A stretch of DNA of 64,000 bases from Candidatus Calditenuaceae archaeon (GCA_025058175.1 JANXED010000002.1:1-64000); one strand, 5' to 3'; counted from the first letter of the stretch, positions 8,286-17,937 are shown. Made by a program: numbers and translations. Notes: generated by a model not told the origin, from the sequence alone.

Positions 8286-9134
8286 ATGAGGAGGAGGCCA
8301 GCAGTCGCCTCGTTCTTCTACGCGGGGACTCGGGAGTCGCTCCTGGAGGAGATAAGGTCCTGCTTCCTCTCGCCCCATGGCCCCGGCAGGCTCGCCGAGA
8401 GGCCTCCGACTTCGGGCGACCCGGCGCCGGTCCTGATCTCCCCCCACGCGGGCTACGTTTACTCTGGCCCCGTCGCGGCCCACGGCTACCTGGAGCTCTC
8501 CAAGAGAAGGAGGCCGAGGACGGTCCTGGTGGTAGGGCCGAACCACTACGGCATAGGCTCGGACGTATCGATCTATCCGGGGGGAAGGTGGTCCACGCCG
8601 CTCGGGGACATCGAGATCGACGGCGAGCTCGTCTCGAGGCTCGCGGCCGCGTCGGACATCTTCACCCTCGACGAGGTCAGCCACGAGAGGGAGCACTCGA
8701 TAGAGGTGCAGGTCCCCTTCATCCAGTTCGTCTACGGCGAGGGAGTCAAGTTAGTGCCGGTCTGCATGCTCGACCAGACGAAAGAGGCCGCGGTCGAGGT
8801 CGGGAGGGCCCTCGCGGAGGCGATAGAACGGCCAGAGGAGGTCGCGGTGATAGCGAGCAGCGACTTCACCCACTACGAGCCCCACGAGGAGGCGGTCAGG
8901 AGGGACTCAGCCGTCATTTCGAGGATCCTGAACCTCGACGTCGACGGGTTCTACAGGACCATGAGGGAGGTCGACGCGACGCTCTGCGGCTACGGTCCGA
9001 TAGCCGCGGTGATGTACTACGCCAAGCTGAAGTCCTTCGCCAAAACGAGGCTGCTGAAATACGCCACGAGCGGTGACACGAGCGGAGACAGGTCCTCAGT
9101 GGTCGGGTACGCATCGATCGCCTTCGACCGGTGA
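8286..9134 (+). CDS. MEMO1 family protein
   Basis: A 282-residue protein of the MEMO family, related in fold to class III extradiol dioxygenases. Typical segments are PVLISPHAGYVYSGPVAAHGY near residue 45, VVGPNHYG near 80, EHSIEVQVPFIQ near 138 and IASSDFTHYEP near 193; their histidines form the metal-like site. Archaeal members are widespread but their biochemical role is unsettled. Length and motifs are complete. Confidence 0.93.
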   Translation: MRRRPAVASFFYAGTRESLLEEIRSCFLSPHGPGRLAERPPTSGDPAPVLISPHAGYVYSGPVAAHGYLELSKRRRPRTVLVVGPNHYGIGSDVSIYPGGRWSTPLGDIEIDGELVSRLAAASDIFTLDEVSHEREHSIEVQVPFIQFVYGEGVKLVPVCMLDQTKEAAVEVGRALAEAIERPEEVAVIASSDFTHYEPHEEAVRRDSAVISRILNLDVDGFYRTMREVDATLCGYGPIAAVMYYAKLKSFAKTRLLKYATSGDTSGDRSSVVGYASIAFDR

Positions 9135-9138
9135 CCGG

Positions 9139-10407
9139 CTACGGCCAGATCCCGAGCAGCCTGATCGCCTCGCAGACCCTCTCGACAGACAGGCAGAAGG
9201 CCGCGGACCTGTTGTCGACCTCGTACTTCCTCGCGGTTCCGATCACGTCCTGGAACGCCTTCACCAGCTTCGCCTCCATCCTCGAGAGGACCTCTTCCTT
9301 CGGCCACTTCTCGCGCTTCAGGTTCTGGACCCACTCGAAGTAGCTGACGGTCACACCACCGGCGTTCGCGAGGATGTCCGGCACCACGAAGACCCCCTTC
9401 TCCCTCAGGACCCCGTCAGCGTCGGAGGTGGTCGGGCCGTTCGCTCCCTCGCTGATGACCTTCGCCTTGATCCCGTCGACGGTCTTCGCGTTTATGGTCC
9501 CCTCGATGGCCGAGGGTATCAGGACCTCGACGTCGAGGTGGAGGAGCTCCTCGTGGGTGATGGCCTTGGCACCGTCGAAGCCCAGCACGGTTCCGGTCCT
9601 CCTCTTGTGCTCGATCAGGGCGGGCACGTTCAGGCCCTCGGGTTTGTAGACGGCTCCCTTGCTGTCGCTGACCGCGACCACTTTCGCCCCCCAGCTGTGG
9701 AGGTAAAGGGCCGCGTAGCTCCCGACGTTCCCGAAGCCCTCCACCGCGACCCTGATCCCCTTCATGCCCATGTTCAGGGCCTTTACGGCCTCCCTCGCTC
9801 CTATCGCGACGCCCAGGCCCGTCGCCTCCTCCCTGCCCTCGCTACCGCCGAGCGCCACCGGCTTCCCGGTCACGACCTCTGGCGTGAGCTTCCCGACGAT
9901 CTGGGAGTACGTGTCCATCAGCCAGGCCATCACCTGCGCGTCGGTGTAGACGTCGGGGGCCGGGATGTCCTTGTAGGGGCCGATGATGTCCGCGATCATG
10001 TAGGTGTACCTCCTCGTGATCCGCTCGAGCTCGTCCCTGTTCAGCTCCTTCGGGTTGCACTGGACTCCTCCCTTCGCGCCGCCGTAGGGGAGATCCACGA
10101 CCGCGCACTTGTAGGTCATCAGCATCGCGAGCGCGGTCACCTCGTCGAGGTCGGTGGTCGGGTAGTACCTGATCCCGCCCTTGTATGGGCCCCTGGCGTT
10201 GTTGTGCTGGACCCTGTACCCTACGAAGGTCTTGACCGAGCCGTCCCGCATCTTCACCGGTATCGAGACGGTGAGCTGGACCTTGGGGTACTTCAGGAAC
10301 TCGTAGTAGTCGTCCCCGACGCGCGTGACCTCTACGCTCTCCTTGACCCTCCTGAGGACCTCCGCTAAGAACTCATGGCCCTTGAGCGAAGGGGCTTGGA
10401 GAGGCAT
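9139..10407 (-). CDS. gdhA: Glutamate dehydrogenase
   Basis: About 422 residues. The enzyme interconverts glutamate and 2-oxoglutarate plus ammonium with NAD(P). The catalytic lysine lies in LPYGGAKGGVQCNP, and the nucleotide fold has GFGNVGSYAALYL. I place the start at the ATG at 10407: a TATA-like TTTATTA lies about 30 bases further up (around 10440), on top of the GTG at 10437 that the open frame also offers. It ends 4 bases after the MEMO stop on the other strand. Cofactor preference is not settled by sequence alone. Confidence 0.95.
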   Translation of the reverse strand: MPLQAPSLKGHEFLAEVLRRVKESVEVTRVGDDYYEFLKYPKVQLTVSIPVKMRDGSVKTFVGYRVQHNNARGPYKGGIRYYPTTDLDEVTALAMLMTYKCAVVDLPYGGAKGGVQCNPKELNRDELERITRRYTYMIADIIGPYKDIPAPDVYTDAQVMAWLMDTYSQIVGKLTPEVVTGKPVALGGSEGREEATGLGVAIGAREAVKALNMGMKGIRVAVEGFGNVGSYAALYLHSWGAKVVAVSDSKGAVYKPEGLNVPALIEHKRRTGTVLGFDGAKAITHEELLHLDVEVLIPSAIEGTINAKTVDGIKAKVISEGANGPTTSDADGVLREKGVFVVPDILANAGGVTVSYFEWVQNLKREKWPKEEVLSRMEAKLVKAFQDVIGTARKYEVDNRSAAFCLSVERVCEAIRLLGIWP

Positions 10408-10450
10408 GCCCACGCTTAAAATGAAAGCAAGCTCCACTAATAAAGCAAAT

Positions 10451-11548
10451 CTAACGTGCGTCGAGGGGCGTCAGGAGCCTCCGGAGGTCGTACTTCTCGA
10501 CGACGGGCGGAAAGCCCTTTCCGGTCGAGACCGCGTACGCGAGCTCCCCGAGCCTCGGGCCCCGCATCAGACCGTAGCCTCTCAGCCCGCCCGCGACGAC
10601 GAGGTTCGAGATCCCTTCGACCTCCCCGAGGTACGGCTCGTAGTCCCCGGTGATCTCGCAGGGGCCGTTGACGCTGCGGACGTAAACCGGGCTGACTTGG
10701 GCCCTGAGCCTGTACGTGAGCATCCTGAGCGACCTCTCGACGTAGGTGCGGGGAGGCTCCCGGTGCTCGTAGACCGGCCTGTCGGACCACTCGGCGTCGT
10801 AACCCCCTCCCACCATCTCTGAGCCCCAGGGCCTCCAATAGGAGTGGCGGCGTTCATCGGAGAAGCACGGAAGGCCCAGGTCCCTCCCGAGGTCGAAGCG
10901 GTACGCGTAGCAGGTGATGACCGCGACCCTGAGGCTCAGCCCCAGCTTGCCCAAGAGGTCCCTGTTGTGGGCGCCGGCCGCGAGGATCACCGAGTCCGTG
11001 CGGAGCAGCTCACCGTTCGCGAGCGAGACCCCTGTCGCCGACCCTCCGGATACCCTGATTGAGGTGACCTCGCCCCTCAGCACCTTCACTCCTAGTTCCT
11101 TCAGCCTCGCCTCAACCTCGGACGCGAGGACTGTCGGCTCGACCGCGAGGTCCAAGTCCGTGTAGACGGAGAGCTCGCCCTCGTTGACCCGGAGCTCCGG
11201 CCACCTGTGCTTCACGTCGTCCGGCGAGAGCAGCTCGTACCTCACGTCAGCGGCCCTCATCGCCTCGACCGAGTCCCTCAGGTCCTCCTCCCTCCCGATC
11301 TGAAGGAACCCCGTCCTGACCGCAGAGGCCCTCGCCACGCCCTCGATCAACCTGAGGCTCTCGAGCACGAGGAGGACGTCGTCCCTGTCCTCGAGCTGGA
11401 CCGTGACCACGCCCGCGGACCTCGAAGCAGCTCCGCCCATCGGGCCCCTCGGGTCGATGACCGTCACGTCGAGCCCGTCGAGCGCGGCCGCCATCGCCGC
11501 GAAGCTCCCGACGACTCCCCCTCCTACGACCGCCAAACGCTCGGGCAA
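10451..11548 (-). CDS. FAD-dependent oxidoreductase (DAO family)
   Basis: A 365-residue flavoprotein with an N-terminal dinucleotide-binding motif, VVGGGVVGSFAAMAAA, followed by VTVIDPRGPMGGAASRSAG, and a C-terminal FAD-contact segment LVVAGGLRGYGLMRGPRLGE. The family oxidises amine groups of D-amino acids, sarcosine or glycine derivatives. It lies upstream of glutamate dehydrogenase on the same strand with a short gap, consistent with amino-acid catabolism. The substrate is not predicted. Confidence 0.88.
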   Translation of the reverse strand: MPERLAVVGGGVVGSFAAMAAALDGLDVTVIDPRGPMGGAASRSAGVVTVQLEDRDDVLLVLESLRLIEGVARASAVRTGFLQIGREEDLRDSVEAMRAADVRYELLSPDDVKHRWPELRVNEGELSVYTDLDLAVEPTVLASEVEARLKELGVKVLRGEVTSIRVSGGSATGVSLANGELLRTDSVILAAGAHNRDLLGKLGLSLRVAVITCYAYRFDLGRDLGLPCFSDERRHSYWRPWGSEMVGGGYDAEWSDRPVYEHREPPRTYVERSLRMLTYRLRAQVSPVYVRSVNGPCEITGDYEPYLGEVEGISNLVVAGGLRGYGLMRGPRLGELAYAVSTGKGFPPVVEKYDLRRLLTPLDAR

Positions 11549-11603
11549 GGGTCAGCCCGAAGGTCTTGGGGCTCGGGCCGTTATCACCTTGTCCTCGGGG
11601 TTG

Positions 11604-13028
11604 CTAGGGCGGCCTGTTGCGGAGTGCGTGCTCCTCGTCCGAGTACCTGAAGTACTTCAGTATGATTGGGCACCACTCCCTCTCCGGGCAGTACCCGAGG
11701 TGCTTGCACTTCTCACCGATCAACGATCCCAGCCGGGGCGCGGCCCTCTCCACCTCCCTCCAGACCCTGTAGGCTATCGACCTCTCCTCCCACTGTGCTG
11801 CGCTGCAGGTCCTCGTCGCGACGAACCCCATCGGGCTGAGGAGGTTGAAGAGGTCGTAGACCCTGACGGTCCGTATCCTGACTGATTGGGGGACGAGGTA
11901 GACCGAGGCCGCGGCCCCTGCCTCCTCCTTGACCCTCTCGTGGAGCTCGAGCGCCTCAACGCAGACGTCGATGAAGTCGGACGACCTCGACTCCGAGGAC
12001 CTGAGATCCGGTGGCACGACGACGTTCCTCTGCGGGTCCCTGATCGCCCTCGAGGAGGCCTCGAGGACCGACTCGACCGCGGTCGGGACCGTCCTGTGCC
12101 TGATCGACTGGTGGTAGGCCGCGAGGGAAGGGGCCTCCAAGACCACTGCCTCGACGAGCCCTTGAACGTGGGGCGCGAGGTCTGGTCTCTCCGCGAGGAC
12201 TTCGTCGACGCCCTTGAGCGCCCTCAGCTCGAGGAGCTCAGCGTCCTGCGGGACCAGGCCTCCGGAGACCCTATCTAGAAGACCGTCGGGCTCCCTCATC
12301 GGGTCGAGGAGCGCGTATTCGGTCCATCTCCCTGAGAAGGAGAGCCTCGACCTCACGGTCAGCGGTGCCGCGGACTCGAGCCCTCTCATCAGCGCCGATG
12401 CGAAGGCCCTCAGCTCCTCCGTCACGATCCCGATGCCCTGTTGCGCCTTCCTGATCAGGTAGACAGCGGACTCAAAAGAGGAGGCGGAGAAGAACGACGT
12501 GGCGGTCGCGAGCGGGAGGACGTACCTCGCGTCCTCGATGGCGACGCCCTCTCCCACGAGCCTCGAGTACTCTGCGAAGGCCCTTCGGAGCCCCCTCACG
12601 ACCTCGCTCTCAAGCCCCGTGCCCCGGACCTCCGCGGGGACCAGCGTCTTCTCCTCAGTCACCGGCGACCTCCTCTGGCTCTCCTGGAGGAAGCTCCCGA
12701 ACCTGGTGCTGAGCGCCAGCATCGAGAGCGCCCTCGAGCACCACCGGACCTCGAGGAACGGAATGAACGACGTCGTGAGCGAAGCGTGCCCCCTCCTCGT
12801 CGACTCGAAGTGGACCTTCGCCGCGAACTTCCTCAGGTCCTTCCCCTTCGCGACCAGCTCGAAGGCGTTTCTCGCGAGGTCCACGATTGAGAAGGTCCCG
12901 ACACCCTCGATCGCGATCACCTCGTCGGGTCCCAGCTGGATGCCGTCGACCCTCGACTTGGGGCCGAAGTCGATCAGCGTGACCTCGAGCTGGTCGGTGT
13001 ACCTCAAGTCACAGGCAGACGGCGGCAT
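11604..13028 (-). CDS. Tandem ThyX-like (FAD-dependent thymidylate synthase family) protein
   Basis: A 474-residue protein with two ThyX-like halves. In the first, GHASLTTS, a sRALSMLALSTRFGSFLQESQRR segment and ARYVLPLATAT line up with the ThyX core, but the RHRxxS motif is changed to STRFGS. In the second, IRHRTVPTAVES keeps RHR, and the end reads VYLVPQSVRIRTVRVYDLFNL, SAAQWEERSIAYRVW and GEKCKHLGYCPE, like the ThyX C-terminus. ThyX makes dTMP from dUMP with FAD and methylene-folate. Long tandem homologues exist and may not all be active synthases. Confidence 0.75.
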   Translation of the reverse strand: MPPSACDLRYTDQLEVTLIDFGPKSRVDGIQLGPDEVIAIEGVGTFSIVDLARNAFELVAKGKDLRKFAAKVHFESTRRGHASLTTSFIPFLEVRWCSRALSMLALSTRFGSFLQESQRRSPVTEEKTLVPAEVRGTGLESEVVRGLRRAFAEYSRLVGEGVAIEDARYVLPLATATSFFSASSFESAVYLIRKAQQGIGIVTEELRAFASALMRGLESAAPLTVRSRLSFSGRWTEYALLDPMREPDGLLDRVSGGLVPQDAELLELRALKGVDEVLAERPDLAPHVQGLVEAVVLEAPSLAAYHQSIRHRTVPTAVESVLEASSRAIRDPQRNVVVPPDLRSSESRSSDFIDVCVEALELHERVKEEAGAAASVYLVPQSVRIRTVRVYDLFNLLSPMGFVATRTCSAAQWEERSIAYRVWREVERAAPRLGSLIGEKCKHLGYCPEREWCPIILKYFRYSDEEHALRNRPP

Positions 13029-13222
13029 TCACGGATTAAGCTTGAGCAGCATGCGGTAGAGGCAGCGATTCAGGTCTGACCTAGGACCCGACCGACCGAT
13101 TACGAGTGGGCCGTCAGGCCTAAATCCTCAGCGGGCCGACTGAGAAGCGGGGCGGTGAGGAGCAACGTCCATGCCGAGCGGTGAGGCGCCGATGGGCAGT
13201 CCGAGCCCCCTGCTCTCTGGGG

Positions 13223-13729
13223 TCACCGGTCCGCGAGCGCGCCCCTGAGGACCTGCTCCAGCCCCTTCAGCCCCCTCTCCTGGACCTCCTCGATCGAGCC
13301 CCTCCTCAGGGACCTGACGCGCGCTATCGCCTCCTCGGCCGCGACCCCCTTCGTGGCCATCAGGTACGCCGCGAGGACCGTCCCAGTCCTGCCCTTCCCG
13401 GCGGCGCAGTGGACCAGCACCCTCTTCCCCCTCGACCTGATGTCCCTGATCGTCTTGACGGCCCTGAGGAGGTCCCCGGCCGGGGGCATCTCGTGGTTCC
13501 TCATCGGGACGTGATGGTACTCGAGCCCCAACCCCTCGAGCAGCTCGTCCGGTATCGGGTCCTCGGTGAGCGATAGGACCGCGTCCACGCCCCTGCTCGC
13601 GACGTACAGGAGCTGGGACCTGTTGACGGGCCTGCCGGAGGCAGCTATCCCGTCCTCGAACCACCCGAAGTTCTGCGGGCTCTCGGCGAAGATCCCCCTT
13701 AGCCTCCTCAAGAGGTCTCCAGCGCCCAT
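13223..13729 (-). CDS. Dual-specificity-type protein tyrosine phosphatase
   Basis: A 168-residue phosphatase with the signature VHCAAGKGRTGT near residue 108, giving the catalytic Cys and Arg of the Cys-x5-Arg loop, and a general-acid candidate in the EDPIPDELLEG region. The start is the ATG at 13729 (MGAGDLLRRL); the frame is open much further upstream but that part overlaps the divergent prs gene. The probable role is dephosphorylating proteins; the substrate is unknown. Confidence 0.88.
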   Translation of the reverse strand: MGAGDLLRRLRGIFAESPQNFGWFEDGIAASGRPVNRSQLLYVASRGVDAVLSLTEDPIPDELLEGLGLEYHHVPMRNHEMPPAGDLLRAVKTIRDIRSRGKRVLVHCAAGKGRTGTVLAAYLMATKGVAAEEAIARVRSLRRGSIEEVQERGLKGLEQVLRGALADR

Positions 13730-13810
13730 CGGCCCGACCGCCTCCCGCCTCCTAAAAAGTGGGACCGTGCCGGAAGAGGTTGAATAGCCTCCAGCGGACG
13801 TTGCCGGCGG

Positions 13811-14701
13811 ATGGGCTCCGTAATCGTCGTCGCGGGGCCGGCGTCGGTCCACCTCTCGAGGAGGGTCGCGTCGGCGCTGGGCCTCGAGGCGGTGGAGGTC
13901 CAGCACAGGTTCTTCCCGGACGGCGAGTCCTACCTGCGGCTCGAGTGCGACGTCAGCGGGAAGACCGCGGTCCTCTTCCAGGGGACCCACCCGCCTCAGG
14001 ACGTCCACGCGCTCCAGCTACTGATGCTCTCAAGGACGCTGAGGGAGAGGGGGGCATCGGAGGTGATCGCGGTCGTGCCGTATCTGGCCTATGCGAGGCA
14101 GGACAGGGAGTTCCTGAGAGGGGAGGTCGTGAGCCTCAGGCAGCTCCTCGGGCTCATGGCCGACTCCGGCGTCGGGACGCTCGTCACGGTGAACCCGCAC
14201 TCCCCCTGGGCGCTGGAACGGGAGGACATGAGGTCCGTCGCGGTCGACGTGACCGCCGAGGTCGCGAGGGGGGCCGCGAGGTTCCACGGGAGGTTCGACC
14301 TCGTCGCCTCTCCCGGGAAGAAGGGCGAGAGGATGGCTAGAGCTGCTGGCGAGGCGATCGGCGCGCAGTGGACCAGCTTGACCAGCAGCAGGGACCCGGT
14401 GACGGGCAGGGTGGAGGTGATCGTCCCCGAGGCCCGAGTCGAGGGCCGGAGGGTCCTACTGATCGACGACATCGTCAGCACTGGCGGGACGATGGTCGAG
14501 GCGGTCAGGGCGCTCAGGTCCCTCGGGGCGTCGGAGGTCGTCGTAGCATGCGTCCACGGCCTCTTCGTCGGAGACGCGGCGAGGAGGATCGTTGAGAGCG
14601 GCGCCTCGGCCGTCCACTCGACCGACACCGTCACTTCGGAGCACTCGAGGATCTCTGTCGCGGGAGCCCTCACAGAGGCCCTGAGGCCGATGACAGCGTG
14701 A
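13811..14701 (+). CDS. prs: Ribose-phosphate pyrophosphokinase
   Basis: A 296-residue PRPP synthase, which makes 5-phosphoribosyl diphosphate from ribose 5-phosphate and ATP for nucleotide, histidine and tryptophan synthesis. Motifs are FFPDGESYLRLE (N-terminal loop), PYLAYARQDREF and the PRPP loop VLLIDDIVSTGGTMVEA. The stop overlaps the GTG start of the next gene, so the two are coupled. Archaeal length. Confidence 0.95.
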   Translation: MGSVIVVAGPASVHLSRRVASALGLEAVEVQHRFFPDGESYLRLECDVSGKTAVLFQGTHPPQDVHALQLLMLSRTLRERGASEVIAVVPYLAYARQDREFLRGEVVSLRQLLGLMADSGVGTLVTVNPHSPWALEREDMRSVAVDVTAEVARGAARFHGRFDLVASPGKKGERMARAAGEAIGAQWTSLTSSRDPVTGRVEVIVPEARVEGRRVLLIDDIVSTGGTMVEAVRALRSLGASEVVVACVHGLFVGDAARRIVESGASAVHSTDTVTSEHSRISVAGALTEALRPMTA

Positions 14702-15726
14702 GGACCGGGAAGTACGTCGCCCTCCTCTCGGGAGACCACCCCGAGCTCGGACTCGGCGAGCTGAGGGCCGTCCTCGACGTCCTGGGCGTGAAGGGCGAGC
14801 CGGCGCTCCTCTGCGAGAGGCTCGCGTCCTTCGAGGCTACCGAGGAGAGGGCGCGGGAGGCGGCGAGGAGGTGCGCGTTCGTGAAGGAGGTGATCGGACT
14901 CGCGATCGCCGTCGGGCCCGAGCTGATCGGGTCAGAGGTCGAGGTGGACCCCTCTGCGTTGGAGGTGATCGAGGAGCCGTACGCGGTCAGGGTCGTGAAG
15001 CTCGCCGGAGCGGAGGCGCCGTCGAGGGTCGAGGTCGAGCGCTGGGCCGCTTCAGCGGTCGAGAGGTCGAGACCCGGTCTCAGGGTCGACCTGAAGTCCC
15101 CCAGGTCCGTCTTCAGGGTCTACGTCACCGAGAGGCTCGTCGCCGGAGGGCCGGTCGTGGGCGTGAGGGACGGCGCGGGGCTAGCGAGCAGGGCGCCGGT
15201 GAACAGGCCCTTCAGGCTACCCTCTACTCTCCAGCCCAAGGAGGCGAGGGCGATGGTGAACCTCAGCAGGACGCCTTTGGGCTCGAGGATCCTGGACCCG
15301 TTCTCGGGGACCGGCGCAGTATTGATGGAGGCGGCGTCGCTCGGCTACGACGCGGTCGGGATAGAGGTGAGGACCTGGATCGCGAGGGGATCGCTGAGGA
15401 ACCTGAAGGCGTTCGGACTGTCCGACAGGGCCGGCGTGATAGCGGGGGACTCGACGTCGTTGCCCGTGAGGGGAGGAGTCGGCGGCGTCGCGACTGACCC
15501 TCCCTACGGTAAGTCGACTCGGGTGATCGGCCCCTCCCTCGAGGACCTCGTCGACGGGGTCCTCTCGGAACTAGCAGAGCTCCTCGAGAGGGGCAGGAGG
15601 ATCGTCGTCGCCTACCCGCTCGGCCGCAGGGCTCCGGCGGTCCTCGAGGGCCCCATGGTCGTCGAGAGGTATGCCTACAGGGTCCACTCCTCGCTGACCA
15701 GGACCATCAACGTCCTTCAGGTCTGA
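14698..15726 (+). CDS. tRNA (guanine10-N2)-methyltransferase, Trm-G10/Trm11 type
   Basis: A 342-residue RNA methyltransferase. The first ~150 residues form a THUMP-type RNA-binding region. The C-terminal Rossmann domain has LDPFSGTGAVLMEAASLG (motif I) and ATDPPYGKST (motif IV, D-P-P-Y), the pattern of N2-guanine methylation at tRNA position 10. It starts with GTG inside the prs stop (GTGA overlap). Confidence 0.9.
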   Translation: MRTGKYVALLSGDHPELGLGELRAVLDVLGVKGEPALLCERLASFEATEERAREAARRCAFVKEVIGLAIAVGPELIGSEVEVDPSALEVIEEPYAVRVVKLAGAEAPSRVEVERWAASAVERSRPGLRVDLKSPRSVFRVYVTERLVAGGPVVGVRDGAGLASRAPVNRPFRLPSTLQPKEARAMVNLSRTPLGSRILDPFSGTGAVLMEAASLGYDAVGIEVRTWIARGSLRNLKAFGLSDRAGVIAGDSTSLPVRGGVGGVATDPPYGKSTRVIGPSLEDLVDGVLSELAELLERGRRIVVAYPLGRRAPAVLEGPMVVERYAYRVHSSLTRTINVLQV

Positions 15727-15783
15727 GACGGTGGAAGAGCGGCGCGCCAACCGTTTTATCCAGGCCCTCAGGGAGTAAGTGCG

Positions 15784-16206
15784 ATGTCGATCCCGAAGGA
15801 CGGGCTCTCGGACGAGGAGGTCAGGAGGATACTCTCGATGAGGAGGGTCGTGGTCGTCGGGATGTCGAGGGACCCTGCTAAGCCGGCCCACTACGTCCCC
15901 AAGTACCTCCTCGACAAGGGCTACGAGGTGATTCCGGTGAACCCGACCGCTGACGAGATCCTCGGCCTCAAGGTCCACAAGTCGTTGGCCGAGGTCAAAG
16001 GGCCCGTCGACGTGGTCGACGTCTTCAGACCCTCCGAGGAGGTCCCAGAGGTCGTCAGGGAGGCAGTCAAGCTGAACCCGAAGGCCATCTGGCTCCAGGA
16101 AGGGATCTACCACCCGGAGGCCGTTGAGATCGCGAGGAAACACGGAGTCACGATCGTCTGGGACAGGTGCATGATGAAGGAGCACAGACGGCTCATCAGG
16201 GCCTGA
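15784..16206 (+). CDS. CoA-binding domain protein
   Basis: A 140-residue single-domain protein with a Rossmann fold of the CoA-binding (YccU-like) family: VVVVGMSRDPAKPAHYVPKYL near residue 22, IPVNPT near 51, VDVVDVFRPSEEVP near 78 and IWLQEGIYHPEAVE near 102. A TATA-like TTTTAT lies about 30 bases before the ATG, so the transcript is nearly leaderless. Cellular role is not established. Confidence 0.88.
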   Translation: MSIPKDGLSDEEVRRILSMRRVVVVGMSRDPAKPAHYVPKYLLDKGYEVIPVNPTADEILGLKVHKSLAEVKGPVDVVDVFRPSEEVPEVVREAVKLNPKAIWLQEGIYHPEAVEIARKHGVTIVWDRCMMKEHRRLIRA

Positions 16207-16278
16207 GACCACTTTACATTATTCTTTACTTAGACTGCTTATCGCAGAAGATATACAACAATTGAGTTCAGTCGATTT
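16207..16278. terminator. AT-rich convergent gap with T-rich stretches
   Basis: A 72-base gap between the convergent CoA-binding protein gene and pheT. It is markedly AT-rich against its surroundings, with TTTACATTATTCTTTAC reading rightwards and several A-rich stretches that read as T runs leftwards. Archaeal termination commonly occurs at such T-rich sites. Inferred, not proven. Confidence 0.45.
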
Positions 16279-17931
16279 TTAGAGGAGACCGAGGGACTCG
16301 ACGTCCAGCTCCATGATGACCGTAGGCATCTCGATCCCGAACTCCTCCAGCACCGATGGGTGCACCTCCCCTGCGAGCCCCACCTCGACGCCCTTGTTGG
16401 TTAGGGCCACGGACCTCCCGCCGATCAGGAACGGATAGTCCCTCTCCGTGGGAACGAGCTCGACCTTGAGGAACCTCGAGACCTCCTCGAAGACCGACTT
16501 GACCTCGGTGTAGGAAGCCTGGGAGTGGCTCGACGCGCAGGCGAGCCTCAGGGACCTCTTCGCCATCTCCGGTCTCGAGTCGTCGTGGAGGACGATGTCC
16601 CCAAGCTCGAAGAGCCTCTGCGGATAGGGGTTGTGCCTGTTCGCGGCGAGGTTGTTCAACAGCCCCGGGATCAGCGTCGTCCTCAGCGAGTCGTACTCCG
16701 AGGAGGCTGGGTTGAGGAGCCTCACGGGACCGGGCGAGTCGGGAGGGAGGAACCTCCTCAGGACCGATCGGTTAGCGAGTACCGTGTTGATGACCTCCGT
16801 GAACCCGAGGCCTACCATCATCGACCTGAGGACCTCCTCGACGCGGGTCCTGCGGAGGACCGAGCCGAAGCCGTGGGTCTTCGGGACCTCCGGCTCGAGC
16901 CTGTCCCAGACCGCGATCGCCACCTCCTCCGCGATGTCAACTGGATGAAGCAGGTCGGTCCTGTGGGGCGGGGCCTCGACGAGGACTTTTCCCCTTCTCA
17001 GCGTGGCTCCGAACCTCATCCTCCTCAGCGCCCCGACGACCTCCCTCCCGCTCAGCTCCACGCCGAGCGCCTCCGCGACCGTCCCGAGGTCCACCTTCCA
17101 CCTCGTCGGCCTGAGGTCAGGCGACTCGAACCTCCTCCTGCCGTCGACCACCTCGACGGTGTAGACCCTTCCGCCGAGGTCGTGAAGGTGCGAGACGAGG
17201 ACGTTCAGGGCCCGGCCTATCGCCTCGGGGTCGGTACCGGTCACGTCGATGAAGACGTCTCGGGTCGACGCTGTCACCTCGGTGAGCGAGGAGTTGATCA
17301 CCGGCGGGAACGACATCACCTCGCCCCTGCCGTCAAGGATCAGAGGCGCCAGGCCCGTGTGCCTCACCAGGTCGCCGTAGGCCCTCCCGGTGGGGAGCCT
17401 CTCGAGGATCTCCGCGCAAGTCATCGGGACGGTGCCGTGGAGCGGGACGAACCTCACCTCGTCCAAGGGCCTTGCGATGTACCGGACCGGTGGCCTGACT
17501 CTGGAGAGGTCGTGGATCCCTATCGCGACCTTCCTCCTGTTTCTCCCGAGGACCCAGTGGAGGTCCTCCTGGACGGCGATCAGCTCGACGAGGTCATCCT
17601 CCGTGAGCCCGAGGCCCCTCACGATCGCGCCGACCGCGTAGGGCCTCACCGGCTTCACGCTGTGATCGACGATCAACCTCCAACCCGACCTCCTCGCCCT
17701 GACCCTGTAGAGCCCCACCTCGATCCCGAGCAGGCCCTTTAGGGCTCTAGCAAGCCCGGCGTGTGATGAGAAGTCCGGCCTGTTGGGGTTGTACTCGGCC
17801 TTGACCTCGTCCCCAGCCACCTCGTCGACCGAGACGCCGAGCCTCGCGAGGAGCTCCGCGACCTGATCCGGAGTGAGGTCCATCCCGACCATCCGGCTGA
17901 GCTTGCTGGCCCTGACGGTTATCGCCGGCAA
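16279..17931 (-). CDS. pheT: Phenylalanine-tRNA ligase beta subunit
   Basis: A 550-residue archaeal/eukaryotic-type PheRS beta subunit, which with PheS forms the alpha2-beta2 enzyme charging tRNA-Phe. It starts MPAITVRASKLSRMVGMDL with a B1-type domain, has EYNPNRPDFSSHAGLARALKG near 65 and a class II-like C-terminal domain with HPVDIAEEVAIAVWDRL and SLRTTLIPGLLNNLAAN. It lies 6 bases after pheS in one operon. Confidence 0.95.
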   Translation of the reverse strand: MPAITVRASKLSRMVGMDLTPDQVAELLARLGVSVDEVAGDEVKAEYNPNRPDFSSHAGLARALKGLLGIEVGLYRVRARRSGWRLIVDHSVKPVRPYAVGAIVRGLGLTEDDLVELIAVQEDLHWVLGRNRRKVAIGIHDLSRVRPPVRYIARPLDEVRFVPLHGTVPMTCAEILERLPTGRAYGDLVRHTGLAPLILDGRGEVMSFPPVINSSLTEVTASTRDVFIDVTGTDPEAIGRALNVLVSHLHDLGGRVYTVEVVDGRRRFESPDLRPTRWKVDLGTVAEALGVELSGREVVGALRRMRFGATLRRGKVLVEAPPHRTDLLHPVDIAEEVAIAVWDRLEPEVPKTHGFGSVLRRTRVEEVLRSMMVGLGFTEVINTVLANRSVLRRFLPPDSPGPVRLLNPASSEYDSLRTTLIPGLLNNLAANRHNPYPQRLFELGDIVLHDDSRPEMAKRSLRLACASSHSQASYTEVKSVFEEVSRFLKVELVPTERDYPFLIGGRSVALTNKGVEVGLAGEVHPSVLEEFGIEMPTVIMELDVESLGLL

Positions 17932-17937
17932 ACTGGG

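Noticed and set aside
13730-14008. N-terminal extension of the tyrosine phosphatase
   Set aside because: It is antisense to prs, has no domain character, and the ATG at 13729 gives the normal family length.
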